42,091 bases of DNA from an uncultured Lachnospiraceae bacterium (lineage in GTDB: Bacteria > Bacillota > Clostridia > Lachnospirales > Lachnospiraceae), in NCBI GenBank assembly GCA_910587155.1, contig CAJULA010000025.1:1-42091 (forward strand). Direction: 5' to 3'. The translations under genes were made by a program, and so were the position numbers. Numbering within the stretch: the first letter of the stretch is position 1; each line of letters opens with the position of its first letter. Below the pieces are notes generated by a model. That model saw only the letters and a list, made by a program, of their open reading frames with translations. It ran no database searches and was not told where the DNA came from. This document shows positions 1 to 8,680 of the stretch, in pieces.

Positions 1-532
1 CAAAAGCCCAGAAGTAGAGACATTGATGGCTATGGGCATTAATTTGCTATTTATCTCACCAAATCACATAACAAAAATCTGTATCTTATTTTCGCATTTA
101 TCTTATAGTGTAATGAAAATAAAAGTTTTTTATAAAGCATTTGTGATGAGGGGAGAAAGTCAGGAAAGCGGATATTACAAAGAAGGATTGCCGGACATTC
201 AAGTCGTCACGTCTTGCATCTGCTTGAGTAAGCACAAGCAAAAAACGGATTTTTTGTAAAACATTCAGGATATTGTGTCTTTTGAATGTTTCAAATAGAT
301 TGCTTTCAAAAAGGAGTCGGTTTCCCAATGTGTACATGAGGACTTCTTTGCATTGAAGATGATGGTAAGGCACATATGCAGTAAGCTGCATGGCGCGTGT
401 ACGGACAGTGCAGCAAGTGCGCAATCCTGATGGAAGGTTGAGATTTTTACAGAATCATAAGTTCTGGGACGGAGCCGTATTTAGTGACAAGGGGGAGAGT
501 TGGCAGGTGGTATGTCTGCGGCTGGCAGGCAG
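1..532. other. No confident gene; start of window
   Basis: Open frames here (for example 23-259 on plus and 98-424 on minus) have no recognisable domain, no convincing ribosome binding site and unusual composition, so none is called. The left edge may hold the end of an upstream intergenic region. I see no terminator hairpin, RNA gene or repeat that I can defend. Confidence 0.4.
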
Positions 533-1357
533 CTAATCAAATTCCTCCTTATGCATCTGCGCATAATAAAAAAGATACTGTTGCATGATCCCGGCCATAT
601 CCCCGTATTGCGGAAAAGGATTGCTGCCGCAGTATTTTTCATCAATGATTCGTCTGATCCAGGTGTCTACAGGGGCGAGGCAGGTACGGCCATAGGCGAA
701 CAGGCTGATACAGCTTGCCACTTTTTTCCCTATTCCATGGATGCTTTTCAGTGCTGCCAGCAGGGAATCATCATCATAACTGTAAAGAGCCAGCGGATCA
801 AGTGTGCCGTCGCAGACTTTTTGCGCGGCATCTGCTATGTATGGGATTCGGTAACCCAGGCCACATTGCTGCAGAGCTTCCAGTGAGGCATGGGTAAGTG
901 CTTCCGCGGAAGGAAAACCATAGAGGATCTCATTTCCAGTGTCAATCTTTTCCCCGAACCTTGCTGCCAGCAGTTCGATACAGTGTCGGATGGCAGGGAT
1001 GCTTTTTCGCTGGGAAATGATAAAAGTGACCATCATTTCCCACGGTTCCTGACGGAGAATCCGTATGCCTGCCCCACTGTCTGCAGCGGCCTGCAAATAG
1101 GAATCTTCCGGACGGACTGCTTTTCTGATTTTGCGATAGTCCCGGCTAAGATCAAAATAGTTATACCAGAAATCGTTCCAGTCTTCGGGCGTGCAGTCTG
1201 CTTCATAGGCCGAAGGGCCAGATTTTCTCAGATGAAGATAGCGGCTGCCGCACTGGAATCGCCAGGTTCCGCTTTCCAGGTATGTGATACGGAAACACTG
1301 GCCGCTGTCAGCAATCTTTTTCGGGTCAAAATCATCATATATTGTAACTCGCAACAT
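533..1357 (-). CDS. ogg: 8-oxoguanine DNA glycosylase / AP lyase (OGG1 type)
   Basis: This 274-aa protein should excise oxidised guanine from DNA in base excision repair. Seen in the sequence: an N-terminal OGG domain with SGQCFR near residues 18-23, the EPWEMMVTFIISQ helix near 104-116, and a helix-hairpin-helix GIGKKVASC at 208-216 containing the expected catalytic Lys212. APVDTW at 228-233 supplies the catalytic Asp231. The Lys/Asp spacing matches the HhH-GPD superfamily. Length is close to bacterial OGG1 homologues. It stands alone on the minus strand, divergent from the glutamine synthetase gene. A general HhH-GPD (3-methyladenine) glycosylase is the alternative, but the SGQCFR motif favours OGG. 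Confidence 0.88.
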   Translation of the reverse strand: MLRVTIYDDFDPKKIADSGQCFRITYLESGTWRFQCGSRYLHLRKSGPSAYEADCTPEDWNDFWYNYFDLSRDYRKIRKAVRPEDSYLQAAADSGAGIRILRQEPWEMMVTFIISQRKSIPAIRHCIELLAARFGEKIDTGNEILYGFPSAEALTHASLEALQQCGLGYRIPYIADAAQKVCDGTLDPLALYSYDDDSLLAALKSIHGIGKKVASCISLFAYGRTCLAPVDTWIRRIIDEKYCGSNPFPQYGDMAGIMQQYLFYYAQMHKEEFD

Positions 1358-1674
1358 TGTGTCTCTTCCTATGTTTCTTTAACTTGATTTATTTATAAGA
1401 TCGTAACTGCATCGTTTCTTTTCGTACCCGCGCATGCACTTGCTCCATGGCGTCGGAGCCAGTGCTAAAATGCCTGTTTCCGCATATTTTATGTACATTA
1501 ATTGTTTCCATTTACATCCTATGACACAAATTCGCGTAAAATCCGGCGTGGGTGTGACTGGCAACACGGCACCTGCATTGGCATCTTCCGACCTTCACTA
1601 TATCAAATTTTTTTGTTCTATGCTATAGTATGATTATGGGAAACTGCGAAACCATATAAGGAAAGGAGAAGGTT
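1358..1674. other. Divergent intergenic region between ogg and glnA
   Basis: About 317 nt without a gene. It holds one copy of a dispersed repeat at 1515-1565 (described separately) and an AT-rich stretch near 1600-1635 with several TATA-like hexamers that probably includes the glnA promoter. I could not pick a single -35/-10 pair with confidence, and saw no clear GlnR-type operator. Confidence 0.4.
1515..1565 (-). repeat. Dispersed ~52-nt intergenic repeat, copy 1
   Basis: Read on the minus strand this copy shares the core CCCACGCCGG-N-TTTT and a following AATTT with copies at 11848-11899 and 13297-13348. It is the most diverged of the three. It lies between divergent genes. Function is unknown; the copies could be a small mobile or structured RNA element. 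Confidence 0.6.
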
Positions 1675-3105
1675 ATGGACAAGATGAAAGCGGTCAGAAA
1701 AATGTGTGAGGAAAATCAGATTCGTATGATCGACTTTAAAATGACAGATATTGACGGGCGGTGGCGTCATATTACGATTCCGGTGGAGCGCTTCGGGGAA
1801 AGTACTTTTACCTATGGAATCGGGTTTGACGGTTCCAATTACGGGTATGCACCCATTGAAAAGAGTGATATGGTATTTCTGCCGGACCCTGATACGGCGT
1901 ATGTGGATCCGTTTGCCGAGGTGCCCACACTGACTATGTGTGGCAATGTGTGTACGATCGGCAAAGGAGAAAACAAACCTTTTGATCAGTACCCCAAGAA
2001 TGTCAGCCTGCGGGCGGTGGAATATATGAAAGAAAGCGGGATTGCGGATCGCATGATCATTGGGCCGGAATTTGAATTTTACCTGTTTGATCAGGCGCGC
2101 TATGAGGTGACACCACAGCAATGCGGATACCGGATCGATACGCGGCAGGCAGACTGGAACTGCAGTCTGGATGTGCCGGGCAATAATGGCTATGAGGTGC
2201 CTTATAAGGGCGGTTATCATGTTGCTGCGCCCCAGGATGTGGGATATGATCTGCGCAGCCGTATGTGTATGATGATGGAAGACTGGGGAATTCAGGTCAA
2301 ATATCATCACCACGAAGTGGGTGGGCCGGGACAGATGGAGATCGAAGTGGAACTGGCGGATATGCCGGCCATGGCCGACAACACGATGATTATCAAATAT
2401 ATTATTAAAAATATGGCGGCCAGGGAGGGAAAGACTGCTACCTTCCTGCCTAAACCGATTTATCAGGAGGCCGGCAGTGGTATGCATGTACATATGCTGC
2501 TGCTCAAAGACGGGAAGCCGCTTTTTTATGACGAAGAAGGTTATTCCGGCTTGAGCCGTACGGCACATTATTTTATCGGCGGTCTGCTCAGACACATTGC
2601 GTCTTTGTGTGCCTTTACCAACCCTTCCACCAATTCATTCAAGCGTCTGGTGCCTGGGTATGAGGCACCTGTGACGATAGGTTATGCCACTTCCAACCGC
2701 AGTGCGGTGATTCGTATTCCGGCCTATGCCAAGTCGCCGGAGACAAAGCGTTTTGAACTGCGTAACCCGGATGCCACGGCCAATCCCTATTATGCCTATG
2801 CTGCCATCCTGATGGCCGGACTTGACGGCATTGAGAATCAGATTGATCCTGCGGCAAATGGCTGGGGACCTTATGATTTCAATCTCTACAGCCTGTCGGA
2901 AGAAGAGCAGAAAAAGATCAAAGGTTTGCCAAAGTCTCTGGGAGAGGCACTTGACGCCCTGGAAGCTGATCACGCATATCTGACCAGGGGCGGTGTATTC
3001 CCGCAGCGTCTGATTGATGTGTGGATTGCCAGAAAACGCGTGGAACTGAAAAAACTGGAACAGATTCCCAATCCGGCCGAATTTAAGATGTATTTTGATC
3101 TGTGA
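1675..3105 (+). CDS. glnA: Glutamine synthetase, type I
   Basis: A 476-aa enzyme that ligates ammonia to glutamate using ATP; cytoplasmic and central to nitrogen assimilation. Visible motifs are GIGFDGSN (about residue 48, the GFDGSS-like latch), GPEFEFYL with metal-binding Glu, GSGMHVHMLL (ATP/metal site), NSFKRLVPGYEAP (glutamate binding) and KRFELRNPDATANPY. The usual WxRRNRS segment appears as YATSNRSAVIRIP. A NLYSLSEEE segment occupies the position of the adenylylation loop. The start follows an AAAGGAG site at normal spacing. It is monocistronic by context: an IR-rich region and MITE follow. A role as a GlnA paralogue or gamma-glutamylpolyamine synthetase cannot be excluded, but the nearly complete GS signature favours true GS. 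Confidence 0.88.
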   Translation: MDKMKAVRKMCEENQIRMIDFKMTDIDGRWRHITIPVERFGESTFTYGIGFDGSNYGYAPIEKSDMVFLPDPDTAYVDPFAEVPTLTMCGNVCTIGKGENKPFDQYPKNVSLRAVEYMKESGIADRMIIGPEFEFYLFDQARYEVTPQQCGYRIDTRQADWNCSLDVPGNNGYEVPYKGGYHVAAPQDVGYDLRSRMCMMMEDWGIQVKYHHHEVGGPGQMEIEVELADMPAMADNTMIIKYIIKNMAAREGKTATFLPKPIYQEAGSGMHVHMLLLKDGKPLFYDEEGYSGLSRTAHYFIGGLLRHIASLCAFTNPSTNSFKRLVPGYEAPVTIGYATSNRSAVIRIPAYAKSPETKRFELRNPDATANPYYAYAAILMAGLDGIENQIDPAANGWGPYDFNLYSLSEEEQKKIKGLPKSLGEALDALEADHAYLTRGGVFPQRLIDVWIARKRVELKKLEQIPNPAEFKMYFDL

Positions 3106-3126
3106 TCTGACAGATGATCTGACAGA
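3103..3126 (+). repeat. Tandem 12-nt duplication at the glnA stop codon
   Basis: TGATCTGACAGA occurs twice head to tail, and the first copy begins with the glnA stop codon. A partial third unit (TGATCTG) precedes it. This looks like local slippage duplication and has no evident function. Confidence 0.75.
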
Positions 3127-3170
3127 GACATGATATTTATCAAAGGTAGAACAGCCAGGCAGACCGACCG

Positions 3171-3331
3171 ACTAAAGAAGTGGATAATTGCGAAACTCAT
3201 ATTTTTTGTGATCAGCCTGGGCAAAACATACAAAACGGAGCTCAAAAACGTTTTAAATTCGCTTCTTATTTGTATGTTTTGCCCAAACTCAGAGTTCAGG
3301 ATTGCTGTTTCGCAATTATCTAACTAAAGAA
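3171..3331. mobile_element. MITE-like element with 9-bp target duplication
   Basis: The direct repeat ACTAAAGAA at 3171-3179 and 3323-3331 flanks a ~143-bp segment. Its ends carry a perfect 14-bp inverted repeat: GATAATTGCGAAAC at 3183-3196 and GTTTCGCAATTATC at 3307-3320. Nested inside is a perfect 17-bp inverted repeat, 3218-3234 against 3269-3285. There is no open frame of meaningful size. This is the architecture of a non-autonomous miniature inverted-repeat transposable element mobilised in trans. No related transposase is visible in the window, so the parent IS family is unknown. Confidence 0.82.
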
Positions 3332-3359
3332 CAAGAGAAAGCATATGACAACAGAAAAG

Positions 3360-3387
3360 TTGCTTGCCATATTTAGGTAAATAGAAT
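3360..3387 (+). promoter_or_regulatory. Candidate promoter for SDR-fprA
   Basis: TTGCTT (3360-3365), 16 nt, TAGAAT (3382-3387), immediately downstream of the MITE-like element and 25 nt before the dehydrogenase start. The hexamers match the vegetative consensus at 4 or 5 of 6 positions each. Confidence 0.45.
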
Positions 3388-3412
3388 AAAATATGTGAAA
3401 GGAGGCGGCAAA

Positions 3413-4213
3413 ATGGGAATGTTAAAAGATAAGGTTGCCATCATAACAGGGGCAGGGCGTGCGGTTCTGCAAAATGGCGGCTGTGGTTCTATTGGCTATG
3501 GTATTGCAACAGCTTACGCCAAGGAGGGCGCAGATCTTGTAATTACCGGCCGGAATGTAAAAAAACTTGAGGATGCCAAAGAAGAACTGGAACGTCTTTA
3601 TGGCATCCGTGTACTGCCATGTCCTGCGGATGTGTGTGCGGACGGGGACAATGAATTGGTGGTACGGGATGTTGTCAGAAAGACTGTGGATACATTCGGG
3701 AGGATTGATGTGCTGATTAATGTTGCACAGGCCTCCGCGTCAGGTGTTCCGCTTCAGGACCACACGAAAGAGCAGTTTGACCTGGCACTGTATTCCGGAC
3801 TCTACGCTACTTTTTATTATATGAGGGAATGTTACCCTTTTCTGGTCAAAACGAAGGGCACTGTCATTAATTTTGCTTCGGGGGCAGGGTTGTTCGGCAA
3901 TTTCGGACAGTGTGCCTATGCGGCGGCAAAAGAAGGAATTCGGGGATTGTCACGTGTGGCTGCCACGGAATGGGCAAAGGATGGTGTGAATGTAAATATC
4001 ATATGTCCTCTTGCATGGACGGCGCAGCTTGAAAAGTTTCAACAGCAGTATCCGGATGCCTTTGACGCCAATGTAAAGATGCCTCCTGCGGGCCACTATG
4101 GCGATGCGGAAAAAGAAATCGGACGTGTCTGCGTACAGCTGGCTTCTCCCGATTTTAAATATATGACCGGGGAGACGATCACGCTGGAAGGCGGTATGGG
4201 ACAAAGACCATAG
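3413..4213 (+). CDS. Short-chain dehydrogenase/reductase (SDR)
   Basis: A 266-aa Rossmann-fold NAD(P)-dependent oxidoreductase; substrate not determinable. ITGAGR (11-16) begins the cofactor-binding loop, but the loop then carries about nine extra residues (AVLQNGGCGS) before IGYGIA, whereas typical SDRs go straight to GIG. The catalytic Ser lies in INFASGAG and the Tyr/Lys pair in YAAAKEG. The C-terminus has the usual GETITLEGG-like end. I chose the ATG at 3413 because an AAAGGAGG site lies just upstream; a GTG at 3395 would place that site inside the gene. It is followed after 34 nt by the flavodiiron protein gene, so the two are probably cotranscribed. Confidence 0.85.
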   Translation: MGMLKDKVAIITGAGRAVLQNGGCGSIGYGIATAYAKEGADLVITGRNVKKLEDAKEELERLYGIRVLPCPADVCADGDNELVVRDVVRKTVDTFGRIDVLINVAQASASGVPLQDHTKEQFDLALYSGLYATFYYMRECYPFLVKTKGTVINFASGAGLFGNFGQCAYAAAKEGIRGLSRVAATEWAKDGVNVNIICPLAWTAQLEKFQQQYPDAFDANVKMPPAGHYGDAEKEIGRVCVQLASPDFKYMTGETITLEGGMGQRP

Positions 4214-4247
4214 CGCCGGGACAAAAACGTAAAAAGGAGACAGAAAG

Positions 4248-5408
4248 ATGGAGCATGTAACAGAAACAATTATAAATGTGGGGGTCAATGACAGGAACGT
4301 TACGGTATTTGAGGGGCAGTATGCGGTTGATAACGGTATGGCATATAATTCTTATGTAATACTGGATGAAAAAACGGCGGTCATGGATACTGTGGATGCC
4401 GGTTCCACAGACGACTGGATGTCTGATCTGATGCTGGCATTAAACGGAAGAGCAGTGGACTATCTTGTGGTACAGCATATGGAACCGGATCATTCGGGCA
4501 GTGTGCTGGAACTGGCGGACAGATTTCCGGAGATGAAAATTGTGGCCAGCAATGCCGCTGTCACAATGATGAAACAGTTTTTTGAAGTGGATCTGTCGGG
4601 TCGGGCGATGGTGATCAAAGAAGGTGATACACTGAGCCTGGGGCAGCACACCCTGCAGTTTTTCTCTGCGCCGATGGTACATTGGCCGGAAGTTATGGTG
4701 ACTTATGAACAGTCGGAAAAGATTATCTTCAGCGCGGACGGCTTTGGCAAGTTCGGTACAAGAGATACAGACGAGGCGTGGACATGTGAAGCCAGAAGAT
4801 ATTATTTCAATATCTGCGGAAAATATGGCGCACAGGTGCAGGCGCTTTTGAAAAAGCTGTCTGCCCTGGATATCGCGGCTATCTGTCCGCTGCATGGGCC
4901 GGTGTTAACAGAAAATCTGGGTTACTATATTGATAAATATGCTGTCTGGAGCAGCTATGAACCGGAGGAAAAAGGGATATTTATCGCCTATGCTTCTGTT
5001 TACGGGCATACGGAAGAAGCCGTTATGCGGCTGAAAGAGATTCTGCGTTTAAAGAGCAGAACAAAGGTGACTATATGCAATCTGGGCAACGGGGATATTC
5101 ATGAAGCACTGGAGGATGCTTTCCGGTATGACCGGATAGTCCTCGCAGCAATTTCCTATGATGCGGGCGTATTTCCGGTGATGGATGATTTCCTGCATCA
5201 CCTCAAAGCCAAAAACTTCCAGAAACGGACGGCGGCCATCATCGAAAATGGCTCCTGGGCTCCCAGTGCAGGAAAGACGATGAAAGCAGCCCTGGAAAGT
5301 ATGAAGGAAATCAGGATCATTGACCCGATGGTTACCATTCGATCAGCGGTGAAACCGGAGGATATCACACATCTGGAAGAACTTGCGGACGCTTTGCTGG
5401 AGGCGTAA
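4248..5408 (+). CDS. fprA: Flavodiiron protein (FprA-type O2/NO reductase)
   Basis: A 386-aa protein with an N-terminal metallo-beta-lactamase-like diiron domain and a C-terminal flavodoxin domain. These proteins reduce O2 to water, or NO, in anaerobes. Diiron ligands are visible: H77-x-E79-x-D81-H82 (HMEPDH), H145 (MVHWPE), D164 (FSADGFG) and H216 (PLHGPV). The FMN-binding flavodoxin motif starts near residue 246 (IAYASVYGHTEEAV). Length is close to the usual ~400 aa without a rubredoxin extension. An AAGGAG site precedes the start. It lies 34 nt after the SDR gene, so the SDR might be part of an oxidative-stress unit (inference). Confidence 0.92.
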   Translation: MEHVTETIINVGVNDRNVTVFEGQYAVDNGMAYNSYVILDEKTAVMDTVDAGSTDDWMSDLMLALNGRAVDYLVVQHMEPDHSGSVLELADRFPEMKIVASNAAVTMMKQFFEVDLSGRAMVIKEGDTLSLGQHTLQFFSAPMVHWPEVMVTYEQSEKIIFSADGFGKFGTRDTDEAWTCEARRYYFNICGKYGAQVQALLKKLSALDIAAICPLHGPVLTENLGYYIDKYAVWSSYEPEEKGIFIAYASVYGHTEEAVMRLKEILRLKSRTKVTICNLGNGDIHEALEDAFRYDRIVLAAISYDAGVFPVMDDFLHHLKAKNFQKRTAAIIENGSWAPSAGKTMKAALESMKEIRIIDPMVTIRSAVKPEDITHLEELADALLEA

Positions 5409-5425
5409 ATAACGGAGGATGAGGA

Positions 5426-5471
5426 AGGGCGGCCATGACTGACAGTGGACATGCCTGTATTTGGCCGTCCT
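5426..5471 (+). terminator. Hairpin after fprA
   Basis: AGGGCGGCCA (5426-5435) pairs with TGGCCGTCCT (5462-5471), one wobble, followed by an AT-rich tract with a T run near 5490. It probably ends the SDR-fprA transcript. Confidence 0.55.
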
Positions 5472-5544
5472 GCATATTCATAAAAAACATTTTTTTGAAT
5501 AATTATTTATAAGGAAGTAAATAATATGTCTGACTAAAATGCTC

Positions 5545-5573
5545 TTGACAATTTAGTTGTAGCCCGTTAAAGT
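5545..5573 (+). promoter_or_regulatory. Promoter of the peptide / HExxH / SIR2 cassette
   Basis: TTGACA (5545-5550), 17 nt, TAAAGT (5568-5573). The -10 lies in a direct repeat TTAAAGTA found at 5567-5574 and again at 5584-5591, and an ACTAAA/TTTAGT inverted repeat (5532-5537 / 5552-5557) brackets the -35. These could be regulator contacts (inference). It sits about 110 nt before the small peptide gene. Confidence 0.55.
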
Positions 5574-5680
5574 AAATGTAATATTAAAGTAGTTTGTTCG
5601 TCTTGCATTTTAGGGGAATGAATAACAGAAGAGAAATACTGGAATATTCTATTTTATGAGTATTATCATGAGGGATTTTT

Positions 5681-5851
5681 ATGAGAGAGAAAAAACAAAA
5701 TATAAACACTAAGTGTGGTGGTGGTACGGTTAATTACTTACATTCTCCAAATAAAGGAATGAAAATGCCTGAATTAAAGATAGCAAAAGGTACAAAAGGT
5801 CCGGCTCATGCTACAAAGGGAGTCCTGGGGGTTTCTTATCGATATAAGTAA
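5681..5851 (+). CDS. Small basic peptide (56 aa) heading the cassette
   Basis: I do not recognise a family. The frame encodes 56 residues with twelve Lys/Arg and only two acidic residues, one Cys (C12) followed by a GGG run, and a glycine/lysine-rich C-terminal half (AKGTKGPAHATKG) ending in YRYK. A GAGGG site lies 6-7 nt before the ATG. It ends 18 nt before the start of the HExxH gene and lies downstream of a good promoter, which argues that it is real. Possible roles, all inference: substrate or precursor processed by the metallopeptidase, an antitoxin/regulator of the SIR2 effector, or a nucleic-acid-binding adaptor. No signal peptide or transmembrane segment is seen. Confidence 0.6.
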   Translation: MREKKQNINTKCGGGTVNYLHSPNKGMKMPELKIAKGTKGPAHATKGVLGVSYRYK

Positions 5852-5869
5852 TGGCAGAGGTACATGCAG

Positions 5870-8680
5870 ATGCAAGATGATTTTAAAGGAATATTATTTA
5901 CACTGAAGAAAAGGATGCAGAATCCGTCCTTGGATGATAATTTTCAATATGATTACCTTATATTTGGATATTATGATGGGCTGGATATCAGATGTGTAGA
6001 TAAGTGGTTTGAATACAGGCCGAAAGGACTGATTAAAAAAGGGCTGGCATTGGATATAAAAGACGAGTTTATAGACTTATACACCATAAAAGCCTTGTTC
6101 CCAAAGAACGTGAACGCTCTTGAGGAACAGGGCTTTTTTTATACACCAGTTTTGAATGGGGAGAAATCAGAGTATCCCTGTATAACTATGTCATTGATCA
6201 ATATAAGTGGCAGGTTTGCTGATCGCTATCTGTCATATGAAGATATGAATGGAGCCATGTATGATTTTGCAAGGGCGGCCTGCAAGGACTGTGGATGTGA
6301 CAGCTTAAAATGTACGGTTTTTCCATCAATTGGATATTCAGATTATATTATGTTATGTTTTGCCAATGGTTTCTCAGAGCCGGCTGTTGTAATAGATCGA
6401 CTTAGAAAGACAAGACTGGATAATGGGCATATTGCATATTCGGGTTGTTATACTGTCTGTGGGATAAATATGAGCCAGCACAGTACTTATAATGTTTTAG
6501 AAGAAGAGGATGTTAAGCTTTCCGTAAAAGTCAACTTGAAAAGCGGAAAATCTGCTAATGAATTTATTAGCACATTTATAGAAGAAATGAAAGCGTTATC
6601 ATACACTAGCCCTATATATGATGTGGATAACATGAAGATTGAAAATGACTGGAAGTATAATTATCATACTTTTGGAAATTCTGATCATTTATTTATTCCC
6701 GATTATTACCTTAAAATTTATCTGCAACTTTACAGTAAGGGGCAGTTATTTAATCCTGAGAGTAGATTTTTTAAAGATTATATAACGAATATCCATTCGA
6801 CGATCCGGGTAAAAGAAAAAAGAATTTCTGATGCAATCAGCGTTTGTGAGTGTGAGGAGACTGAAAAAAAGAAAGAAAGGATACGGAGATATCAAATCAG
6901 ATACGCGGAATTTATAAGAAAATTCAATTTATTTATTCAGAGCAATAATTTACATAAGCGCAATTTAAAATCACTGGAACAGGTAATGAAGAATTATCTG
7001 AACCTCGTTCAGCTTTTGCATAGTTTTGATGTGGAGGTAATTGTTGGACAGATATTTGACGCATTGATAAAAAACTTAGACTATGTGATGGATTTGTATC
7101 AGAATGATAGTGAGCAAATTGATTTATTGGCTGTGATGGAATCATTGAATGAATTTAATGAAATAATGAGAGTGTATATAACCGATATGGCGCATTCTGA
7201 TAAATTGTTTATTGAAGGTCAGACGCTTACGCATCCCTCTGCTGGTTCTGCTACGAAACTTTTGTTTGCATATAATGGTATGATGCGCAAACTGATGAAC
7301 ATAATGCGGACATCTGAAAAGGAGAAGGCATTAAGTGATTTTACAATATTGGTGACAAGCGGCGGTCGTGATCGGACAAATGTAAAAGACCTGTTTAGTC
7401 ATTTGGGAAATCATAAGGAATGCCCTAAAATATTAATTGCTACAATTCCTGAAATCAGTATATATGATGTAAAAGGCACGGCTTTCCGCTTATTTCATGA
7501 ATGTATGCATTTTTGTGGAAAAAGGCACAGAAGAGAAAGATATACCTCGCTGCTTAACACAATGGGAAGATTTTTGGCTCATAATATTGTTGAACTTTTA
7601 TATGATGATGACAAGCTTAAAATGTATTTTTCAGAGATTGCTATATTTTTTGACAAGAATTGTCAGGAACGGACGATCGCAGAAAAAGAAGTCAATGATA
7701 TATATGAAAGAAACGCAAATAATTTAAGAATGGATTTACGTCGGACAATAGTAAGCAATCAATATTTTGATTTTACGGGAAGAGAGGAAATTGATTACTA
7801 TTTCAGTCGTCTGGAATCTGAATTATTCGAATTAGATAAGATATCGGAAGTTTTTCTTTCAGACATCTATGAAAAAGATACACTAAGGAATAATATCTAT
7901 TCTTGTATTAAAAACAGTCAGATTGTTCTTTTTAAAGCTCTGTCTGCCTATGCGAAAAACAGAAAAATAAATTATACTGTATATGACAGTTATATAAAAC
8001 AGTTTGAATACTTTAATCAAAAGAATCTGATGGATGAAGTCACAGTTAGTTTTTTACGCGAATATTTTGAACTGTTTACGCATGGGTATTGTGATGGTAA
8101 AATTACCAGAATTTGTGACCCGGGTTATGTGTGGCGATATGAAGAACTGTATGAAGCAGTGAGTGGAGTTCTTAAAGAAGGATTTGCCGATTGCTTTGCC
8201 ATGAAGGCTTTGCAAATGGACTTTGCGGATTTTCTTTTGAGCTTTATCTATGAGGAATGGGAGATAGATCTGGCATTGCCGAATTATTTGCTCAATATTA
8301 TGCGAATAGGTGCAGATTTATTTGTAACATATGAGATTGAAGGTTCACTTGATGAAAGTCAGAACGAGAAAATAATTTCAAGGGCAGAATATTGGAAAAC
8401 TCAGGGATATGAATACCAGAATATAGATAAGTTAGTTGAACGGGTAAATACAATCTTAGTTAATTATCAGGAACTTAGAAGAAGCGGGTTGACATCGGAT
8501 ATCGAGAAATACTTATATCTGTGTATTAAAGATATTGATTTTCCAATATGTAATGAATTGGTTAATTTTTACAGAAACTGTGGTTTTAACAATAAAGAAA
8601 AAGTGTATGAGATGATGAATTACATGATATATGAATGGAAAGGACTGAAGGATGAAAACAGAGAACCTGTTATTGGATGA
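5870..8680 (+). CDS. Large HExxH (gluzincin-like) metallopeptidase-type protein
   Basis: A 936-aa protein of no family I recognise. The clear signature is FHECMHF, an HExxH zinc motif at H543-E544-C-M-H547, followed by GKRHRRERY. Far downstream, LKEGFADCFAM provides E770 within an ExxAD-like context (D774), a plausible third zinc ligand as in gluzincins; the ~220-residue gap is long. A charged helical segment near 325-410 may form coiled coil. No signal peptide or membrane helix is evident, so it is probably cytoplasmic. The AGAGG site at 5856-5860 is 9 nt from the ATG at 5870 but only 3 nt from an in-frame ATG at 5864, so I prefer 5870. The composition is AT-rich compared with the housekeeping genes, suggesting transfer. 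Its stop overlaps the SIR2 gene by 29 nt, implying coupled translation. Confidence 0.85.
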   Translation: MQDDFKGILFTLKKRMQNPSLDDNFQYDYLIFGYYDGLDIRCVDKWFEYRPKGLIKKGLALDIKDEFIDLYTIKALFPKNVNALEEQGFFYTPVLNGEKSEYPCITMSLINISGRFADRYLSYEDMNGAMYDFARAACKDCGCDSLKCTVFPSIGYSDYIMLCFANGFSEPAVVIDRLRKTRLDNGHIAYSGCYTVCGINMSQHSTYNVLEEEDVKLSVKVNLKSGKSANEFISTFIEEMKALSYTSPIYDVDNMKIENDWKYNYHTFGNSDHLFIPDYYLKIYLQLYSKGQLFNPESRFFKDYITNIHSTIRVKEKRISDAISVCECEETEKKKERIRRYQIRYAEFIRKFNLFIQSNNLHKRNLKSLEQVMKNYLNLVQLLHSFDVEVIVGQIFDALIKNLDYVMDLYQNDSEQIDLLAVMESLNEFNEIMRVYITDMAHSDKLFIEGQTLTHPSAGSATKLLFAYNGMMRKLMNIMRTSEKEKALSDFTILVTSGGRDRTNVKDLFSHLGNHKECPKILIATIPEISIYDVKGTAFRLFHECMHFCGKRHRRERYTSLLNTMGRFLAHNIVELLYDDDKLKMYFSEIAIFFDKNCQERTIAEKEVNDIYERNANNLRMDLRRTIVSNQYFDFTGREEIDYYFSRLESELFELDKISEVFLSDIYEKDTLRNNIYSCIKNSQIVLFKALSAYAKNRKINYTVYDSYIKQFEYFNQKNLMDEVTVSFLREYFELFTHGYCDGKITRICDPGYVWRYEELYEAVSGVLKEGFADCFAMKALQMDFADFLLSFIYEEWEIDLALPNYLLNIMRIGADLFVTYEIEGSLDESQNEKIISRAEYWKTQGYEYQNIDKLVERVNTILVNYQELRRSGLTSDIEKYLYLCIKDIDFPICNELVNFYRNCGFNNKEKVYEMMNYMIYEWKGLKDENREPVIG

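Noticed and set aside
98..424. Minus-strand frame near the window start
   Set aside because: No motif, no good start context, composition unlike neighbouring genes.
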